DNA from: an uncultured Muribaculaceae bacterium
GTDB lineage: Bacteria; Bacteroidota; Bacteroidia; Bacteroidales; Muribaculaceae
Reading direction: 5' to 3'
Assembly (NCBI GenBank): GCA_910579185.1
Contig: CAJTTG010000001.1
Span: 248,001-312,000, forward strand
Length of the DNA stretch: 64,000 nucleotides
Shown here piece after piece: positions 28,583 to 38,159 of the stretch; position 1 is the stretch's first letter, and every line of letters starts with the position of its first letter. The notes under the pieces were generated by a model, which was not told where the DNA came from, did not search any database, and was given only the letters and a program-made list of their open reading frames with translations. The position numbers and the translations under genes are program-made.

Positions 28583-30717
28583 CAATGTTTCTGGAGATTC
28601 AGGTTATCAAGTTCCGCTCCCTTTTTGGGACGCTCAATGCCATCTCTTTTGAGTAGTGCATCAATGGTGGGATCCTGACCACGGAATCGGCGGTATAGCT
28701 CCGCAGGATTTTCAGTTCCGCCTTTCATCAGGATATTCTTTCGGAATTCATCGGCACTTTTTTTGTCAAAGATTCCATTTTCAAGGAACTTCGCAAAAGC
28801 ATCCGCGTCGAGAACCTCCGCCCACTTATAGCTATAGTAGCCGGCGGCATATCCTCCGGCGAATATATGGCTGAACTGCGGAGACATCATTGTTCCCTCG
28901 ATAGGATCAAACATCTGGACTGACTTGCCTGCTTCAATTTCAAAGGCAACGGGATCCTCAACTGGGTTGGTGATTGAATGCCAGGCCATATCAAGCAAAC
29001 CGAAATTTAACTGGCGCAAGCATGCGTATGCGGCTCCGAACTGGGATGAAGCAACAATCTTGTCTATATATTCCTGAGGAATGGGCGCTCCGGTTTCATA
29101 GTGCCGTGCGAAACTATCCAGAAAATCTTTCTGAGTGAGATAGTTCTCGTTGAATTGTGATGGTAGCTCTACGAAATCCCGATAGACATTGGTGCCGGAC
29201 AGTGAAGAGTACTTGGTATTTGATAACAGGCCATGAAGAGAGTGTCCGAACTCATGAAGGAATGTCTCAACTTCATAAGGAGTAAGCAGTGAGGGCTTGC
29301 TTTCAGTCGGTTTTGTGAAGTTCATCACAATTGATACATGCGGACGCGAATTGCTTCCATCCGGATTGATCCATTGGGATTTGAATTCGGTCATCCATGC
29401 ACCGGGGCTTTTGCTTTCTCTCGGGAAAAAGTCAGTGTATATGACGCCGAGATATTCGCCGTTTTCATCCTTGACTTCAAAAGCCTTTACATCGGGATGG
29501 TAGACCGGAATCTCTTTATTTTCAGTAAATGTCAGGCCATAAAGTTTTGTTGCGAGTCCGAACACGCCCCCAATCACATTGTTGAGTTCGAAATACGGGC
29601 GCAGTGCCTCTTCATCGTAATCATATTTTTCTGATTTAAGCTTGTTGGAATAATAGCTGTAGTCCCACGGTTTCAGTTCGATGCTGCTACCGGCATTCTT
29701 GCTTGCGAATTCAGACAACTCAGCAAACTCCTTCTGCTGCGCCGGTCTGTAGGCATCACGGAGCTCATTCAACAGATTGTAGACATTTCCGGGAGTCTGA
29801 GCCATGGTGTTTTCAAGAGCATAGTCGGCATAAGTATTGAAGCCAAGCAGATTTGCTAACTGCAGACGCTTTGACGCAATATTTTTCAGCACTTCAAGAT
29901 TGGAATATTCTCCACTCGTATTGCGTGAGGAATACATTTTGTAGAATTTCTCGCGAAGATCACGACGATCCGAATACTTCATGAATGCGACATAGGTAGG
30001 TTGTGCCAATGTGAACAGGTAATCCCCATCCCTTCCCTTTTCTTTTGCCGCGAGCGATGCTGATTCAATAAGACTTTCTGGAAGTCCGGAGAGATCGTCC
30101 TTACCAAGCCAGATCTCATAAGTGTTGAGCTCTTTCAGCACGTTCTGGCTGAAACGCGTGGTGAGCTCGCTGATTTCAGCACTGAGTCTGCGATAAGTCT
30201 CACGATCATCTCCAACGAGTAATGCTCCGTTACGGGCGAAGCTGTCGTAGGTAGTCTTCAGCAGCATCTGATCCTCCGGATCAAGATTATATAGATCCTT
30301 ATTGTCCCATACATATTTCACCTTCTCCCATAGACGTGGATTCAACGAGATGGTGGTGGAATAATCAGACAGCATCGGCATCAGCTTCATGGAAATATCC
30401 ATCATTTCATCGCTTGTCATCGCGGAGGAGAGTGGAAAAAACACATTCAGAACCCGGTCAAGATCCTTGCCAGAGTGTTCAAGAGCCACGATGGTATTCT
30501 CAAAATCAGGAGTAGCGCGATTGTTGCATATCGCATCAACTTCCGACAGACCGTTTTTTATACCTGCCTCAACTGCCGGAATATAGTCCGACAGCTCGAT
30601 CTGATTGAATGGCACTGTGCCATGAGGCGTTTTGAAATCCGACATCAGCGGATTGACATGTTGAGCTTGTGTCATAATTGCAATTGTTGAGATAGCAGCA
30701 CAAATTATTTTTTTCAT
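28582..30717 (-). CDS. Secreted M3 family metallopeptidase (peptidyl-dipeptidase Dcp-like)
   Basis: A 711-residue zinc peptidase with an N-terminal signal peptide (MKKIICAAISTIAIMTQAQ), so it acts in the periplasm. The thermolysin-type motif HEFGHSLHG begins at His488, and the third ligand Glu lies in the following NYVD/E-type helix. Dcp-like enzymes release dipeptides from the C-termini of peptides, fitting peptide scavenging. The open frame runs 27 codons upstream into the TPR gene, but the ATG at 30717 gives the signal peptide and is preferred. It overlaps the downstream HipA-like gene by 1 base plus the shared stop. Confidence 0.93.
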   Translation of the reverse strand: MKKIICAAISTIAIMTQAQHVNPLMSDFKTPHGTVPFNQIELSDYIPAVEAGIKNGLSEVDAICNNRATPDFENTIVALEHSGKDLDRVLNVFFPLSSAMTSDEMMDISMKLMPMLSDYSTTISLNPRLWEKVKYVWDNKDLYNLDPEDQMLLKTTYDSFARNGALLVGDDRETYRRLSAEISELTTRFSQNVLKELNTYEIWLGKDDLSGLPESLIESASLAAKEKGRDGDYLFTLAQPTYVAFMKYSDRRDLREKFYKMYSSRNTSGEYSNLEVLKNIASKRLQLANLLGFNTYADYALENTMAQTPGNVYNLLNELRDAYRPAQQKEFAELSEFASKNAGSSIELKPWDYSYYSNKLKSEKYDYDEEALRPYFELNNVIGGVFGLATKLYGLTFTENKEIPVYHPDVKAFEVKDENGEYLGVIYTDFFPRESKSPGAWMTEFKSQWINPDGSNSRPHVSIVMNFTKPTESKPSLLTPYEVETFLHEFGHSLHGLLSNTKYSSLSGTNVYRDFVELPSQFNENYLTQKDFLDSFARHYETGAPIPQEYIDKIVASSQFGAAYACLRQLNFGLLDMAWHSITNPVEDPVAFEIEAGKSVQMFDPIEGTMMSPQFSHIFAGGYAAGYYSYKWAEVLDADAFAKFLENGIFDKKSADEFRKNILMKGGTENPAELYRRFRGQDPTIDALLKRDGIERPKKGAELDNLNLQKH

Positions 30718-30739
30718 AAATGTAAATATGGATTGTTTT

Positions 30740-32947
30740 TTAGGATGCAAGAACCGAATCGACAACAATATCGAGCAGTTCCTGATCAATACCTGCATGA
30801 ATCAGATATCTGCGATCCTGTCGCATCTGATTCATGAACATATCATCGCTTGATTTTGATGCGTTTAAAGACATTTTGTAATATTTTTCGGCATCGTGAT
30901 ATCGTTTTAATGCCATGTGGAGATGGCCGAGATTAAGATAGTCGCCGGATGATGGGTTTGCCATCAGAACCTTGGCGTAATACTCAGCACTTCTATCAAA
31001 ATCACCTTTCAGGAACAGGCACCATGCCAATGGTCTCAATGCCTTTTCTGTTTCAGGTACGAGATAGTCCACTTTATAATAGCATTTCAATGCGTTGTCA
31101 TAGTCCTCAATCTCAAGGTAACTATGTCCGAGATTAATGATGGTCGACACATCGTTTGGCTTTCTTTCCGCGATTTTGCTATAATACACTATGGCATTGG
31201 CATTGTTTCCTGTCAGGCGATAGCATTGAGCTATGCGCTTCAGTGTCCAGAGACTATCTGGGCGAAGCATCTCACTCCCGAGGTACATCTCCAACGCTTC
31301 TTCTGTACGGCCTGCCTTTTGCAGACAGAATCCACGCTTCTGATATATTTCTGCCGCAACATCACCCTTATTGAGCAAAATATCGAAAAGATCCAGAGCC
31401 TCAGGGTAATGGCCATGCGTGAAATAGAACTCTGCAACCACAGTAAGCGCATCTGTATCATCAAGCTGAGGTTTCAATAAATCGACGGCCGCAAGGTTAA
31501 CTGGTTCGATAAATGGATTGCGGAAATCAGCTTTCCGTCGGTAGAGGGTGAAGAATCGGTAAATATCCTGAATATGCCGATTGATAATCTTTTTGCGCGA
31601 CGATAGTTCCGGATTCAGTTCAGTGTTTGCAAGTTCTGTCAGATCCAAGCTCTGTGATTTGAACTGTTCCAACATCATCCGCCGGCTTTCAGTTGGTATC
31701 CGCTCTAAAGACAGCAGAATTGAATATTTATCGCTGTCACACATCATCGGCGTTCCTGCGATCAATTCGGCAATCTCCGGTGCCGACTCGCCAAGGATTT
31801 CGGTAATAGCAGTATGCTGAGGCGTAAATGGCAAGAACCAGTTCGATATTTCATTGAAAAACGGGAATGATTTCAGGTGGGAAAATGTGCTCATCATGAC
31901 ATCACCCCCATCGGCCTGAATATCGTTCAGTTCTTTCAGCTTATCACCCAGACCGGATTTGTCAAACATCTCTGCCCATTCCGGATTCTCATCAAGCGAC
32001 AGCAGTTCAGATTTATCAACGGAGTTTCCGGTTTTTTTAAGAATATCAGGGCGAAGTTTCATCATTTCCGGAATAATCTCATCGCTGAGTTTACGGGAAA
32101 CTCTTTCGGTGTCTCTGGTGCGTGCAAATTCCAGAAATACACTCTTCAGGTCTTCGCGCCATGTCTTTGTTTCCTGTATCGTCCCCATTGCAGCACGGAA
32201 CTTATCGCCGAAATCGCACTTGCGGTGCACCCACATGTTCAAAAGGATAGCGACAGCTGCTTTTACTGATAATCGCGCTGCCTGACTAAGGTAGGCTTTC
32301 GACATCAGAAGCATCCGGCGTTCATCATAGTACTCAAGGCAACCAAGCATAAGGGCCGATAATATCAGCTCTTTGAATGAATCCGGCAAAACGGCATCAG
32401 CAAAAACATGTTCAATTGCATCCTGCTGAGCCAATGACAACGGATAAGTTGTCCAGATTACATTGAAAATACGGGAAGCCAACTCTTCAAGAGCCTTCTC
32501 ATCACCTCTGATTTCATCCGGATTGATAAATTTTCTACCGCCAAGAAGTACTTTGGAATCAAGTGATGCTTTAAGATCTGAGTAGCTTTTCAGCAGAGTT
32601 ATAAGATCGGAATCTGATTGCAGTTGCTCGAATCGGATTACTCCGAAATATTGTCTCGGAGAGTCAGGAATCAATGACGAACGCAATATTCCGGTGGCAA
32701 TCATCAGAATTTCACGCCCTACATCATTCAGCATTCTACTGCGCTGAGGATCATCAATGCCATCCATGGCATATCGTTTCAGGTATCCATAGCTGTCATC
32801 CACAGCCTGAATACTTTGGTGAACATCCCACGACGCTCCTGCACATTGAGCCATTGTTCTCAGATGGGTAATTGCAGCAAGAATCCGATGTTCCTGCAGA
32901 GATCGCCGTATGAGATTGTATGTTGTAATAAGTGGTTTGTCTGACAT
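30740..32947 (-). CDS. Large TPR-repeat protein
   Basis: A 735-residue protein with no signal peptide from the chosen start. The C-terminal ~220 residues hold at least five tetratricopeptide-like helical repeats (for example EIYQKRGFCLQKAGRTEEAL, and INLGHSYLEIEDYDNALKCY). The first ~500 residues are helical without a family I recognise. A role as a protein-interaction scaffold is likely. Its promoter at 32968-32998 excludes an upstream in-frame start at 33004. It heads an operon with the M3 peptidase, HipA-like and DUF3037 genes. Confidence 0.8.
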   Translation of the reverse strand: MSDKPLITTYNLIRRSLQEHRILAAITHLRTMAQCAGASWDVHQSIQAVDDSYGYLKRYAMDGIDDPQRSRMLNDVGREILMIATGILRSSLIPDSPRQYFGVIRFEQLQSDSDLITLLKSYSDLKASLDSKVLLGGRKFINPDEIRGDEKALEELASRIFNVIWTTYPLSLAQQDAIEHVFADAVLPDSFKELILSALMLGCLEYYDERRMLLMSKAYLSQAARLSVKAAVAILLNMWVHRKCDFGDKFRAAMGTIQETKTWREDLKSVFLEFARTRDTERVSRKLSDEIIPEMMKLRPDILKKTGNSVDKSELLSLDENPEWAEMFDKSGLGDKLKELNDIQADGGDVMMSTFSHLKSFPFFNEISNWFLPFTPQHTAITEILGESAPEIAELIAGTPMMCDSDKYSILLSLERIPTESRRMMLEQFKSQSLDLTELANTELNPELSSRKKIINRHIQDIYRFFTLYRRKADFRNPFIEPVNLAAVDLLKPQLDDTDALTVVAEFYFTHGHYPEALDLFDILLNKGDVAAEIYQKRGFCLQKAGRTEEALEMYLGSEMLRPDSLWTLKRIAQCYRLTGNNANAIVYYSKIAERKPNDVSTIINLGHSYLEIEDYDNALKCYYKVDYLVPETEKALRPLAWCLFLKGDFDRSAEYYAKVLMANPSSGDYLNLGHLHMALKRYHDAEKYYKMSLNASKSSDDMFMNQMRQDRRYLIHAGIDQELLDIVVDSVLAS

Positions 32948-32967
32948 GTCGAAAAAGTTGTATGTTA

Positions 32968-32998
32968 CAAATTTAATGTTTACTGATAACAAAATCAA
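32968..32998 (-). promoter_or_regulatory. Promoter of the TPR - M3 - HipA-like operon
   Basis: On the minus strand: TTG (32996-32998), 20 bases, TAAATTTG (32968-32975). It is divergent from and close to the methyltransferase promoter. Confidence 0.75.
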
Positions 32999-33013
32999 TG
33001 CCAAAGTGCCTTC

Positions 33014-33047
33014 TTTGATTATATTTATTGTTTTTTCCGTAATTTTG
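33014..33047 (+). promoter_or_regulatory. Promoter of the THUMP-like methyltransferase gene
   Basis: TTTG (33014-33017), 22 bases, TAATTTTG (33040-33047). The ATG at 33052 begins only 4 bases after the -7 element, so the mRNA would have almost no leader. Confidence 0.65.
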
Positions 33048-33051
33048 CCAC

Positions 33052-34245
33052 ATGATTACACTTGATAATGATGACTGGAATTGGATTAAGGAGCATCAGT
33101 CTGCCAATCCTGACCGCCTGAGACTGTCTTTTCATGGCGATCCTCGCAAGATGTTTGCCATAACGCAGATTGATTGTAGGCAACGTGTGCGTGAAAAGCT
33201 ATCGCAGACGTTGGCAGATCAGCCGGATTTCGTTTTCCCGTCAACACTCTCGGCTCAACAGTCTACATCAGATAGCCTTGCGTCCTATCATGCTTCGCTT
33301 GTTAATCCAGGATGGCGCGTGCTTGACCTGACAGGCGGCCTCGGGATTGATGCCCGTCATCTGTCATCTCGTGCTGTGTCAGTGGATATTTGTGAAATCA
33401 ATCCTGAAATTGCGGAATGTGCCGAACATAATGCCCATTCCGCCGGGATAGAGAATATTTCGGTGCATTGTTGCGATTGCATTGATTTCCTGACAAATGC
33501 GGCTACAGATCAGTTTGATTGCATCTTTATTGATCCGGCGCGGCGTGGAGAGCATGGTCAACGCTTGTATGCATTGTCGCAATGTTCGCCTGACGTTACG
33601 GAACTTCTGGATAAAATGTTATGTATCGCTCAGAGAGTTATAATCAAAGCATCTCCGATGCTTGATGTCTCGCATACACTGGCTGAATTAAAGCATGTGG
33701 AACAGATCATCACGCTTGGTACCAAAAACGAGTGTAAGGAGCTAATAGCCGTATGTTCACGCGATTATTCCGAGCCAGCAAGGATTAGTGCGGTCTCGAT
33801 CATCCCCTCGGGGATCAGTGAGGAAAGTGCATCTTCTGTCTCTGAATGTGTGTGTCAGCCGGAATCGTTTGGCAATCCGGCTATTGGAGATGTTGTGTAT
33901 GAGCCATATCCGTCTGTGGCAAAATTAGGAATGGCTGGTCATCTATGTCGCAAATACAATGTGGCAAAAATTGCTAATGCCACAAATCTCTATCATACTT
34001 GTGATCCGGTTGTCGGTTTTCCCGGAACCGCACATAGAGTAGAAAATATCTTTGAGATGAGCAAGAAGGCGCTCAAATCATTGTCCGGACTTTATCCGCT
34101 GATTGATGTGACCGCAAAAAACTTTCCGATGACCTCCGTGGAGCTTACGGCAAGAATGAGAGTGAAACCCAGCGGAGAATACCGTTTGTTTGCGTGTAGA
34201 GATGCAAAGGGTCGAAAGTTGCTTATTGCTACCCGAAGGATTTAA
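33052..34245 (+). CDS. SAM-dependent methyltransferase with THUMP-like domain (PG_1098 type)
   Basis: A 397-residue protein. A Rossmann methyltransferase core shows motif I VLDLTGGLGIDARHL, an acidic post-I residue (VDICEIN) and a FDCIFIDPARR motif IV. The C-terminal ~70 residues (FPMTSVELTARMRVKPSGEY) form the THUMP-like domain of this Bacteroidetes family. It is presumably an RNA methyltransferase; the substrate is unknown. It is divergent from the TPR operon and ends 11 bp before the convergent smpB. Confidence 0.85.
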   Translation: MITLDNDDWNWIKEHQSANPDRLRLSFHGDPRKMFAITQIDCRQRVREKLSQTLADQPDFVFPSTLSAQQSTSDSLASYHASLVNPGWRVLDLTGGLGIDARHLSSRAVSVDICEINPEIAECAEHNAHSAGIENISVHCCDCIDFLTNAATDQFDCIFIDPARRGEHGQRLYALSQCSPDVTELLDKMLCIAQRVIIKASPMLDVSHTLAELKHVEQIITLGTKNECKELIAVCSRDYSEPARISAVSIIPSGISEESASSVSECVCQPESFGNPAIGDVVYEPYPSVAKLGMAGHLCRKYNVAKIANATNLYHTCDPVVGFPGTAHRVENIFEMSKKALKSLSGLYPLIDVTAKNFPMTSVELTARMRVKPSGEYRLFACRDAKGRKLLIATRRI

Positions 34246-34256
34246 TTCCCGGCCTG

Positions 34257-34709
34257 TTATTTTTCAAACATTCTCGCAATCGAACGTTTGTCCTCACGTT
34301 CCTTGATGGCCTGACGCTTGTCATATTCTTTTTTGCCTCGGCCAATGCCAATGACCATTTTTGCCAATCCACGTTCATTGATAAAGACTCTCAGTGGAAT
34401 TATCGTCATACCGGTTTCTTTTCCGGCTTTTGCAAGGCGGTCGATCTCCTTTTTATTTAACAAAAGTTTTCGGTCACGGCGCTCCATGTGGTTGTTGTAC
34501 GAACCATAGAAGTATTCCGCGATGTACATGTTTTTTATCCAGACACCATTGGCAGCAACATAGCAGAACGTATCAACGAGGCTCGCCTTTCCCTGACGCA
34601 ATGATTTGATCTCGGTTCCGGTCAGAACTATTCCTGCCGTAAACGTTTCGGATATAGCATAATCAAATGTTGCCCGACGATTTTTTATATTGACTTCAGA
34701 TTGTTTCAT
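34257..34709 (-). CDS. smpB: SsrA-binding protein
   Basis: A 150-residue SmpB, the partner that brings tmRNA to stalled ribosomes. Conserved segments: the [20 protein letters not shown] opening, [13 protein letters not shown], and the basic tail ([21 protein letters not shown]) that enters the mRNA channel. The tmRNA gene is about 9 kb away in the same window. It overlaps the upstream membrane protein gene by 4 bp (ATGA). Confidence 0.96.
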   Translation of the reverse strand: MKQSEVNIKNRRATFDYAISETFTAGIVLTGTEIKSLRQGKASLVDTFCYVAANGVWIKNMYIAEYFYGSYNNHMERRDRKLLLNKKEIDRLAKAGKETGMTIIPLRVFINERGLAKMVIGIGRGKKEYDKRQAIKEREDKRSIARMFEK

Positions 34710-35266
34710 GATTGACCTAATACGAAATTAAACAGGCATTGCAATAGATATGGCGGCAGGATTATAGAAAAAAGCGTTATTAAAATAAAAGTCCCGACGC
34801 CATTGAAGCTGATGCTCATGTAGCGTAGCCCTCGCCAAAGTATATACAGGGCATAGACAGGCATTATAAATACAATAGCCAGTTCAACAGGAATGCAATT
34901 TTCTATTATATTGACCAAGGCAAGCAATGTAATGCCATAGGTTATGAACGTATGACACTTGGTTAGACTCATTTCTCCATCAACGCAAGATGGCAGATAA
35001 AGAGTGAACACAAAGCTTGCAAGATAATATGTCGCGAAATATTTCAGAAACGCTACAATTGCCTGCTGAATTACGATAATCAGTGACGCATCAGCATTGT
35101 AAATCAATCTAAGAAATACTGTCAATGCCGTAAACGCCAGCAACGGTATCAGGCCTTTCTTCAGCAAAACAACCGAATCAAAGCCATCACCGGACACATC
35201 CTCCCATCCTTTAACGGGTGAAAGTATCAACTGCAACGTATCTCTAAGATAATATAGAAAGAACAT
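34706..35266 (-). CDS. Yip1-like multi-pass membrane protein
   Basis: A 186-residue protein with about five hydrophobic segments and an N-terminal cytoplasmic stretch containing [12 protein letters not shown], a pattern seen in Bacteroidetes Yip1-domain proteins. Function is unknown. The stop overlaps the smpB start, so the two are co-translated. A TATATTTG -7-like element lies at 35286-35293 on the minus strand, without a clear -33. Confidence 0.65.
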   Translation of the reverse strand: MFFLYYLRDTLQLILSPVKGWEDVSGDGFDSVVLLKKGLIPLLAFTALTVFLRLIYNADASLIIVIQQAIVAFLKYFATYYLASFVFTLYLPSCVDGEMSLTKCHTFITYGITLLALVNIIENCIPVELAIVFIMPVYALYILWRGLRYMSISFNGVGTFILITLFSIILPPYLLQCLFNFVLGQS

Positions 35267-35363
35267 ATCTGCAATGTTTAGTCTGCAAATATAGCGAATC
35301 TTTTCCCGTCGTCCATTATATCTAACGGTTTTTTCATCCGTTAGAGATATTTGGCATGGTTTA

Positions 35364-35395
35364 TTGTTCTATTTTGATAAAATTAGTTACATTTG
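35364..35395 (+). promoter_or_regulatory. Promoter of the DUF5606 - hemerythrin - LuxR run
   Basis: TTG (35364-35366), 21 bases, TACATTTG (35388-35395). The ATG of the DUF5606 gene follows 29 bases later. Confidence 0.7.
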
Positions 35396-35424
35396 TAGCT
35401 CAAACGATACTAATAGTTTTAATC

Positions 35425-35871
35425 ATGATCAAAAATATTCTGTCTATATCCGGACGCCCCGGACTATTCAAACTCGTCAATCGAGGCAAAAACATGCTGA
35501 TTGTTGAATCTCTGCTCAACGGCAAACGCATTCCGGCATATGCACACGACAAAGTGGTGTCGCTTGGAGATATCTCCATCTATACCGAAGATGATGACAT
35601 TCCATTGGCGGATGTGTTTGAGTCTATCAAAGAGAAATACGAGGGTAAGGAAGTCGATGTCAAGAAACTTGATGATGCTGACGTTCGCGCTCTCTTCGCT
35701 GAGATCCTCCCGGATTTTGATCAGGATCGCGTCTACACTAATGATATCCGCAAAGTATTTGCCTGGTACAATCAGCTTATTGCTGCAGGTGTAACTGAAT
35801 TTAAAGATAAAGAGATCGAAGAGGATCAGGCAGCGGAAGCGGCGGAAAAAGCTGACGAAGCGGAATCTTAA
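35425..35871 (+). CDS. DUF5606 family protein
   Basis: A 148-residue protein whose opening (MIKNILSISGRPGLFKLV, then MLIVESLLNGKR) is that of the Bacteroidetes-specific DUF5606 family. The tail is acidic (EEDQAAEAAEKADEAES). Function is unknown. The open frame extends upstream to 35356, but the promoter -7 element at 35388 makes the ATG at 35425 the start. The hemerythrin gene follows 26 bp downstream. Confidence 0.82.
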   Translation: MIKNILSISGRPGLFKLVNRGKNMLIVESLLNGKRIPAYAHDKVVSLGDISIYTEDDDIPLADVFESIKEKYEGKEVDVKKLDDADVRALFAEILPDFDQDRVYTNDIRKVFAWYNQLIAAGVTEFKDKEIEEDQAAEAAEKADEAES

Positions 35872-35897
35872 AATTAATAATCCAAAAATTGAATTCT

Positions 35898-36596
35898 ATG
35901 GGCACTCGGTTCTCCCGCGCCATTAGTGAACAAGACACGATGGTAGGACTTGTAAACGAGGATTTCAATATCCTCCCCATATTGAGCCGTTTCTCAATTC
36001 CATTGGGCTTCGGATCCAAGACTATTGGCGAGGTGTGCGATGAGGCGGGCATCGACACCCCTACTTTTCTTCTGATAGTAAACTACATTTTGTCCGGACA
36101 GATTCCGGTCATTGAAAATTCACTTGAGAAGGCAATTGGCATAGTTGAGTTCCTTCATAATTCTCACGATTATTTCATGGGATATAAGTTCCCTCACATC
36201 AGAGCTAATCTGCTTTCTGCATTGGATAACTCGCATTCTGATATAAATCCGGCTATTGTCAAATTCTTTGACGTGTATGTGGACCACGTGAAGAAACATT
36301 TTGATTATGAAGAACAGAATGTGTGGCCATATATTCGCGATCTCCGCTCCGGGACATCTCAATCAGCATACCACATCGATATTTTCATTAAGCATCATGA
36401 GGAAATCGGGGAAAAACTTTCCGATCTGAAAAATATCATTCTCCGGTATTACTCCACATCAATGCCTAATAAGATGTACGATGCTCTGGTAGATATCTAT
36501 AATTGTGAGGAAGATCTGAATTCACATCATGATATTGAAAATCATATCCTCATACCGATGGTAGCAGCCATCGAGCACAGAGAAAACAGACAATAA
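35898..36596 (+). CDS. Hemerythrin-domain (HHE) protein
   Basis: A 232-residue helical protein. The C-terminal domain has the spaced His and Glu ligands of a diiron hemerythrin site (LHNSHDYF, HFDYEEQ, KHHEEIGE, HHDIENHILIP). The N-terminal ~70 residues (KTIGEVCDEAGIDTPTFLLIVNY) resemble the DUF542-type domain of RIC/ScdA iron-sulphur repair proteins. A role in O2/NO sensing or Fe-S cluster repair is likely. The ATG at 35898 is preferred over a TTG at 35889. The LuxR-type regulator starts 1 bp after its stop. Confidence 0.82.
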   Translation: MGTRFSRAISEQDTMVGLVNEDFNILPILSRFSIPLGFGSKTIGEVCDEAGIDTPTFLLIVNYILSGQIPVIENSLEKAIGIVEFLHNSHDYFMGYKFPHIRANLLSALDNSHSDINPAIVKFFDVYVDHVKKHFDYEEQNVWPYIRDLRSGTSQSAYHIDIFIKHHEEIGEKLSDLKNIILRYYSTSMPNKMYDALVDIYNCEEDLNSHHDIENHILIPMVAAIEHRENRQ

Positions 36597-36597
36597 A

Positions 36598-37200
36598 ATG
36601 AAAACTCTGTCGATAATAATATCTTCCTATTCCGCAATAGTATCTTCCGGAATCCATCATGTGGTTACAGGATTAAAAATACCGGGATGTCAGATCATAG
36701 AGTGCCCTCCGTCAGAGATCATACCAATAGTTGAACGGACTGATGGACCGTCATTGATATTTATTGATACATTGTCGATTCCGACTGATGTCATATCCAC
36801 AATAAAGAGTATCAATCCGGAAATATCTGCAATTGTGATCGGTGTGTACCATTCCGCAATTCCATTGCCGCTGCGGATGCCGTTTGACGAACTGATTTCT
36901 ATATATGCTGAGCCGGAGTCTATAAAATCGCTCGTCAAAAAGCTTGTGGAGCAGATGGCTCCGGCCGAGAATTCCACTGATGAACTTACTCCGCGCGAGA
37001 AAGAGATAGTGATTGGGGTTGTCAAAGGCTTGTCAAATAAGGAAATAGCTTCTCAGCTCAATGTATCAGTCAACACGGTCATGACCCATAGACGGAATAT
37101 CGCATCGAAGCTACAGGTTCACTCCGCCGCCGGCTTGACAATATATGCGATAGTCAGCAAACTTGTCAGCATCGAAGATATCAAGGCCGAGATGCTATAA
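36598..37200 (+). CDS. LuxR/NarL-type response regulator
   Basis: A 200-residue protein. The N-terminal ~115 residues look like a degenerate receiver: an Asp in LIFIDTLS could be the phosphorylation site, but the conserved Lys is not evident. The C-terminal HTH is clear (LTPREKEIVIGVVKGLSNKEIA, then VNTVMTHRRNI). It follows the hemerythrin gene by 1 bp, suggesting that the pair couples a diiron sensor or repair protein to transcription control. No histidine kinase is adjacent. Confidence 0.82.
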   Translation: MKTLSIIISSYSAIVSSGIHHVVTGLKIPGCQIIECPPSEIIPIVERTDGPSLIFIDTLSIPTDVISTIKSINPEISAIVIGVYHSAIPLPLRMPFDELISIYAEPESIKSLVKKLVEQMAPAENSTDELTPREKEIVIGVVKGLSNKEIASQLNVSVNTVMTHRRNIASKLQVHSAAGLTIYAIVSKLVSIEDIKAEML

Positions 37201-37204
37201 AAAA

Positions 37205-37225
37205 GGACGGCTCCAAGAACCGTCC
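37205..37225. terminator. Terminator between the LuxR-type gene and pyrD
   Basis: A GGACGG / CCGTCC stem with a 9-base loop, flanked by A-rich and T-rich tracts, in the 47-bp gap between convergent genes. It is short, but it could serve both directions. Confidence 0.6.
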
Positions 37226-37247
37226 ATAATATTTTTCTGAATTAGTT

Positions 37248-38159
37248 TTATCTGTTTACGGCACCGATAAGCTCCGTGATGTCTGTAATGCCATGTCGTT
37301 GGCAGAAATCCTCGATATAGTCAACCACCTTCACCGTAACTGCCGGATCGATAAAATTGGCAGTGCCAATCTCTATGGCTGTAGCTCCGGCAAGGATAAA
37401 CTCCATGGCATCTCGTCCATTCATTATACCTCCAAGCCCAACAACAGGAATCTTCACTGCCTTCGCAACCTGCCATACCATGCGTACGGCAACAGGACGG
37501 ACAGCCGGTCCAGACAGTCCTCCGGTTATTGTTGATAGGTATGGACGCATTTTTTCAACATCTATGGCCATGCCCATCATTGTATTGATCAGCGAGACCG
37601 CATCAGCTCCCTCAGATTCCACGGCTTTTGCAATCTCCGAAATATCAGTTACATTGGGGGATAGTTTTACAATGACTGTTCCATCAAATGATTTTCTTAC
37701 AGCACGTGTGACCGATGCCGCTCCTTCGCATGTTGTGCCAAAGGCCATTCCCCCCTGCTTGACATTGGGGCAAGATATGTTGACTTCAATGCAACGTATG
37801 TCGGTTGATTCATTTAGCCGACGGCAAACTGCGGTGTAATCATCGATTTTTGCACCGGAAACATTTACTATCGGCTCGGCTTTATATTTCCTTATACGGG
37901 GGTATATCTCGGATATGAAGTGTTCAACGCCTTTGTTTTGCAGTCCGACAGCATTTAACATTCCTGAAGGCGTCTCAACCATTCGTGGGTAGTCATTACC
38001 CTGACGCGGTTCAAGCGTGGTTCCCTTGACAATGTATCCGCCAAGTCGGTCAATGTCAATAAAATCAGAAAATTCCTCGCCATATCCGAAAGTTCCGGAT
38101 GCGGTCAATACCGGATTTTTTAATAGGATATCCCCTATTTTAACGCTTAGATTTACCAT
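37248..38159 (-). CDS. pyrD: Dihydroorotate dehydrogenase B, catalytic subunit
   Basis: A 303-residue FMN enzyme of the class 1B type, oxidising dihydroorotate in pyrimidine synthesis. Visible features: VLTASGTFGYG, ISCPNVKQGG (the class 1 active-site Cys region) and the FMN-phosphate site VGLGGIMNGRDAMEFI. It pairs with PyrK, whose gene ends within its start (7-bp overlap), giving an NAD-linked heterotetramer. Confidence 0.95.
   Translation of the reverse strand: MVNLSVKIGDILLKNPVLTASGTFGYGEEFSDFIDIDRLGGYIVKGTTLEPRQGNDYPRMVETPSGMLNAVGLQNKGVEHFISEIYPRIRKYKAEPIVNVSGAKIDDYTAVCRRLNESTDIRCIEVNISCPNVKQGGMAFGTTCEGAASVTRAVRKSFDGTVIVKLSPNVTDISEIAKAVESEGADAVSLINTMMGMAIDVEKMRPYLSTITGGLSGPAVRPVAVRMVWQVAKAVKIPVVGLGGIMNGRDAMEFILAGATAIEIGTANFIDPAVTVKVVDYIEDFCQRHGITDITELIGAVNR

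Noticed and set aside
28582..30798. Longer start for the M3 peptidase at 30798
   Set aside because: It would overlap the TPR gene by 59 bp and hide the signal peptide that begins at 30717.
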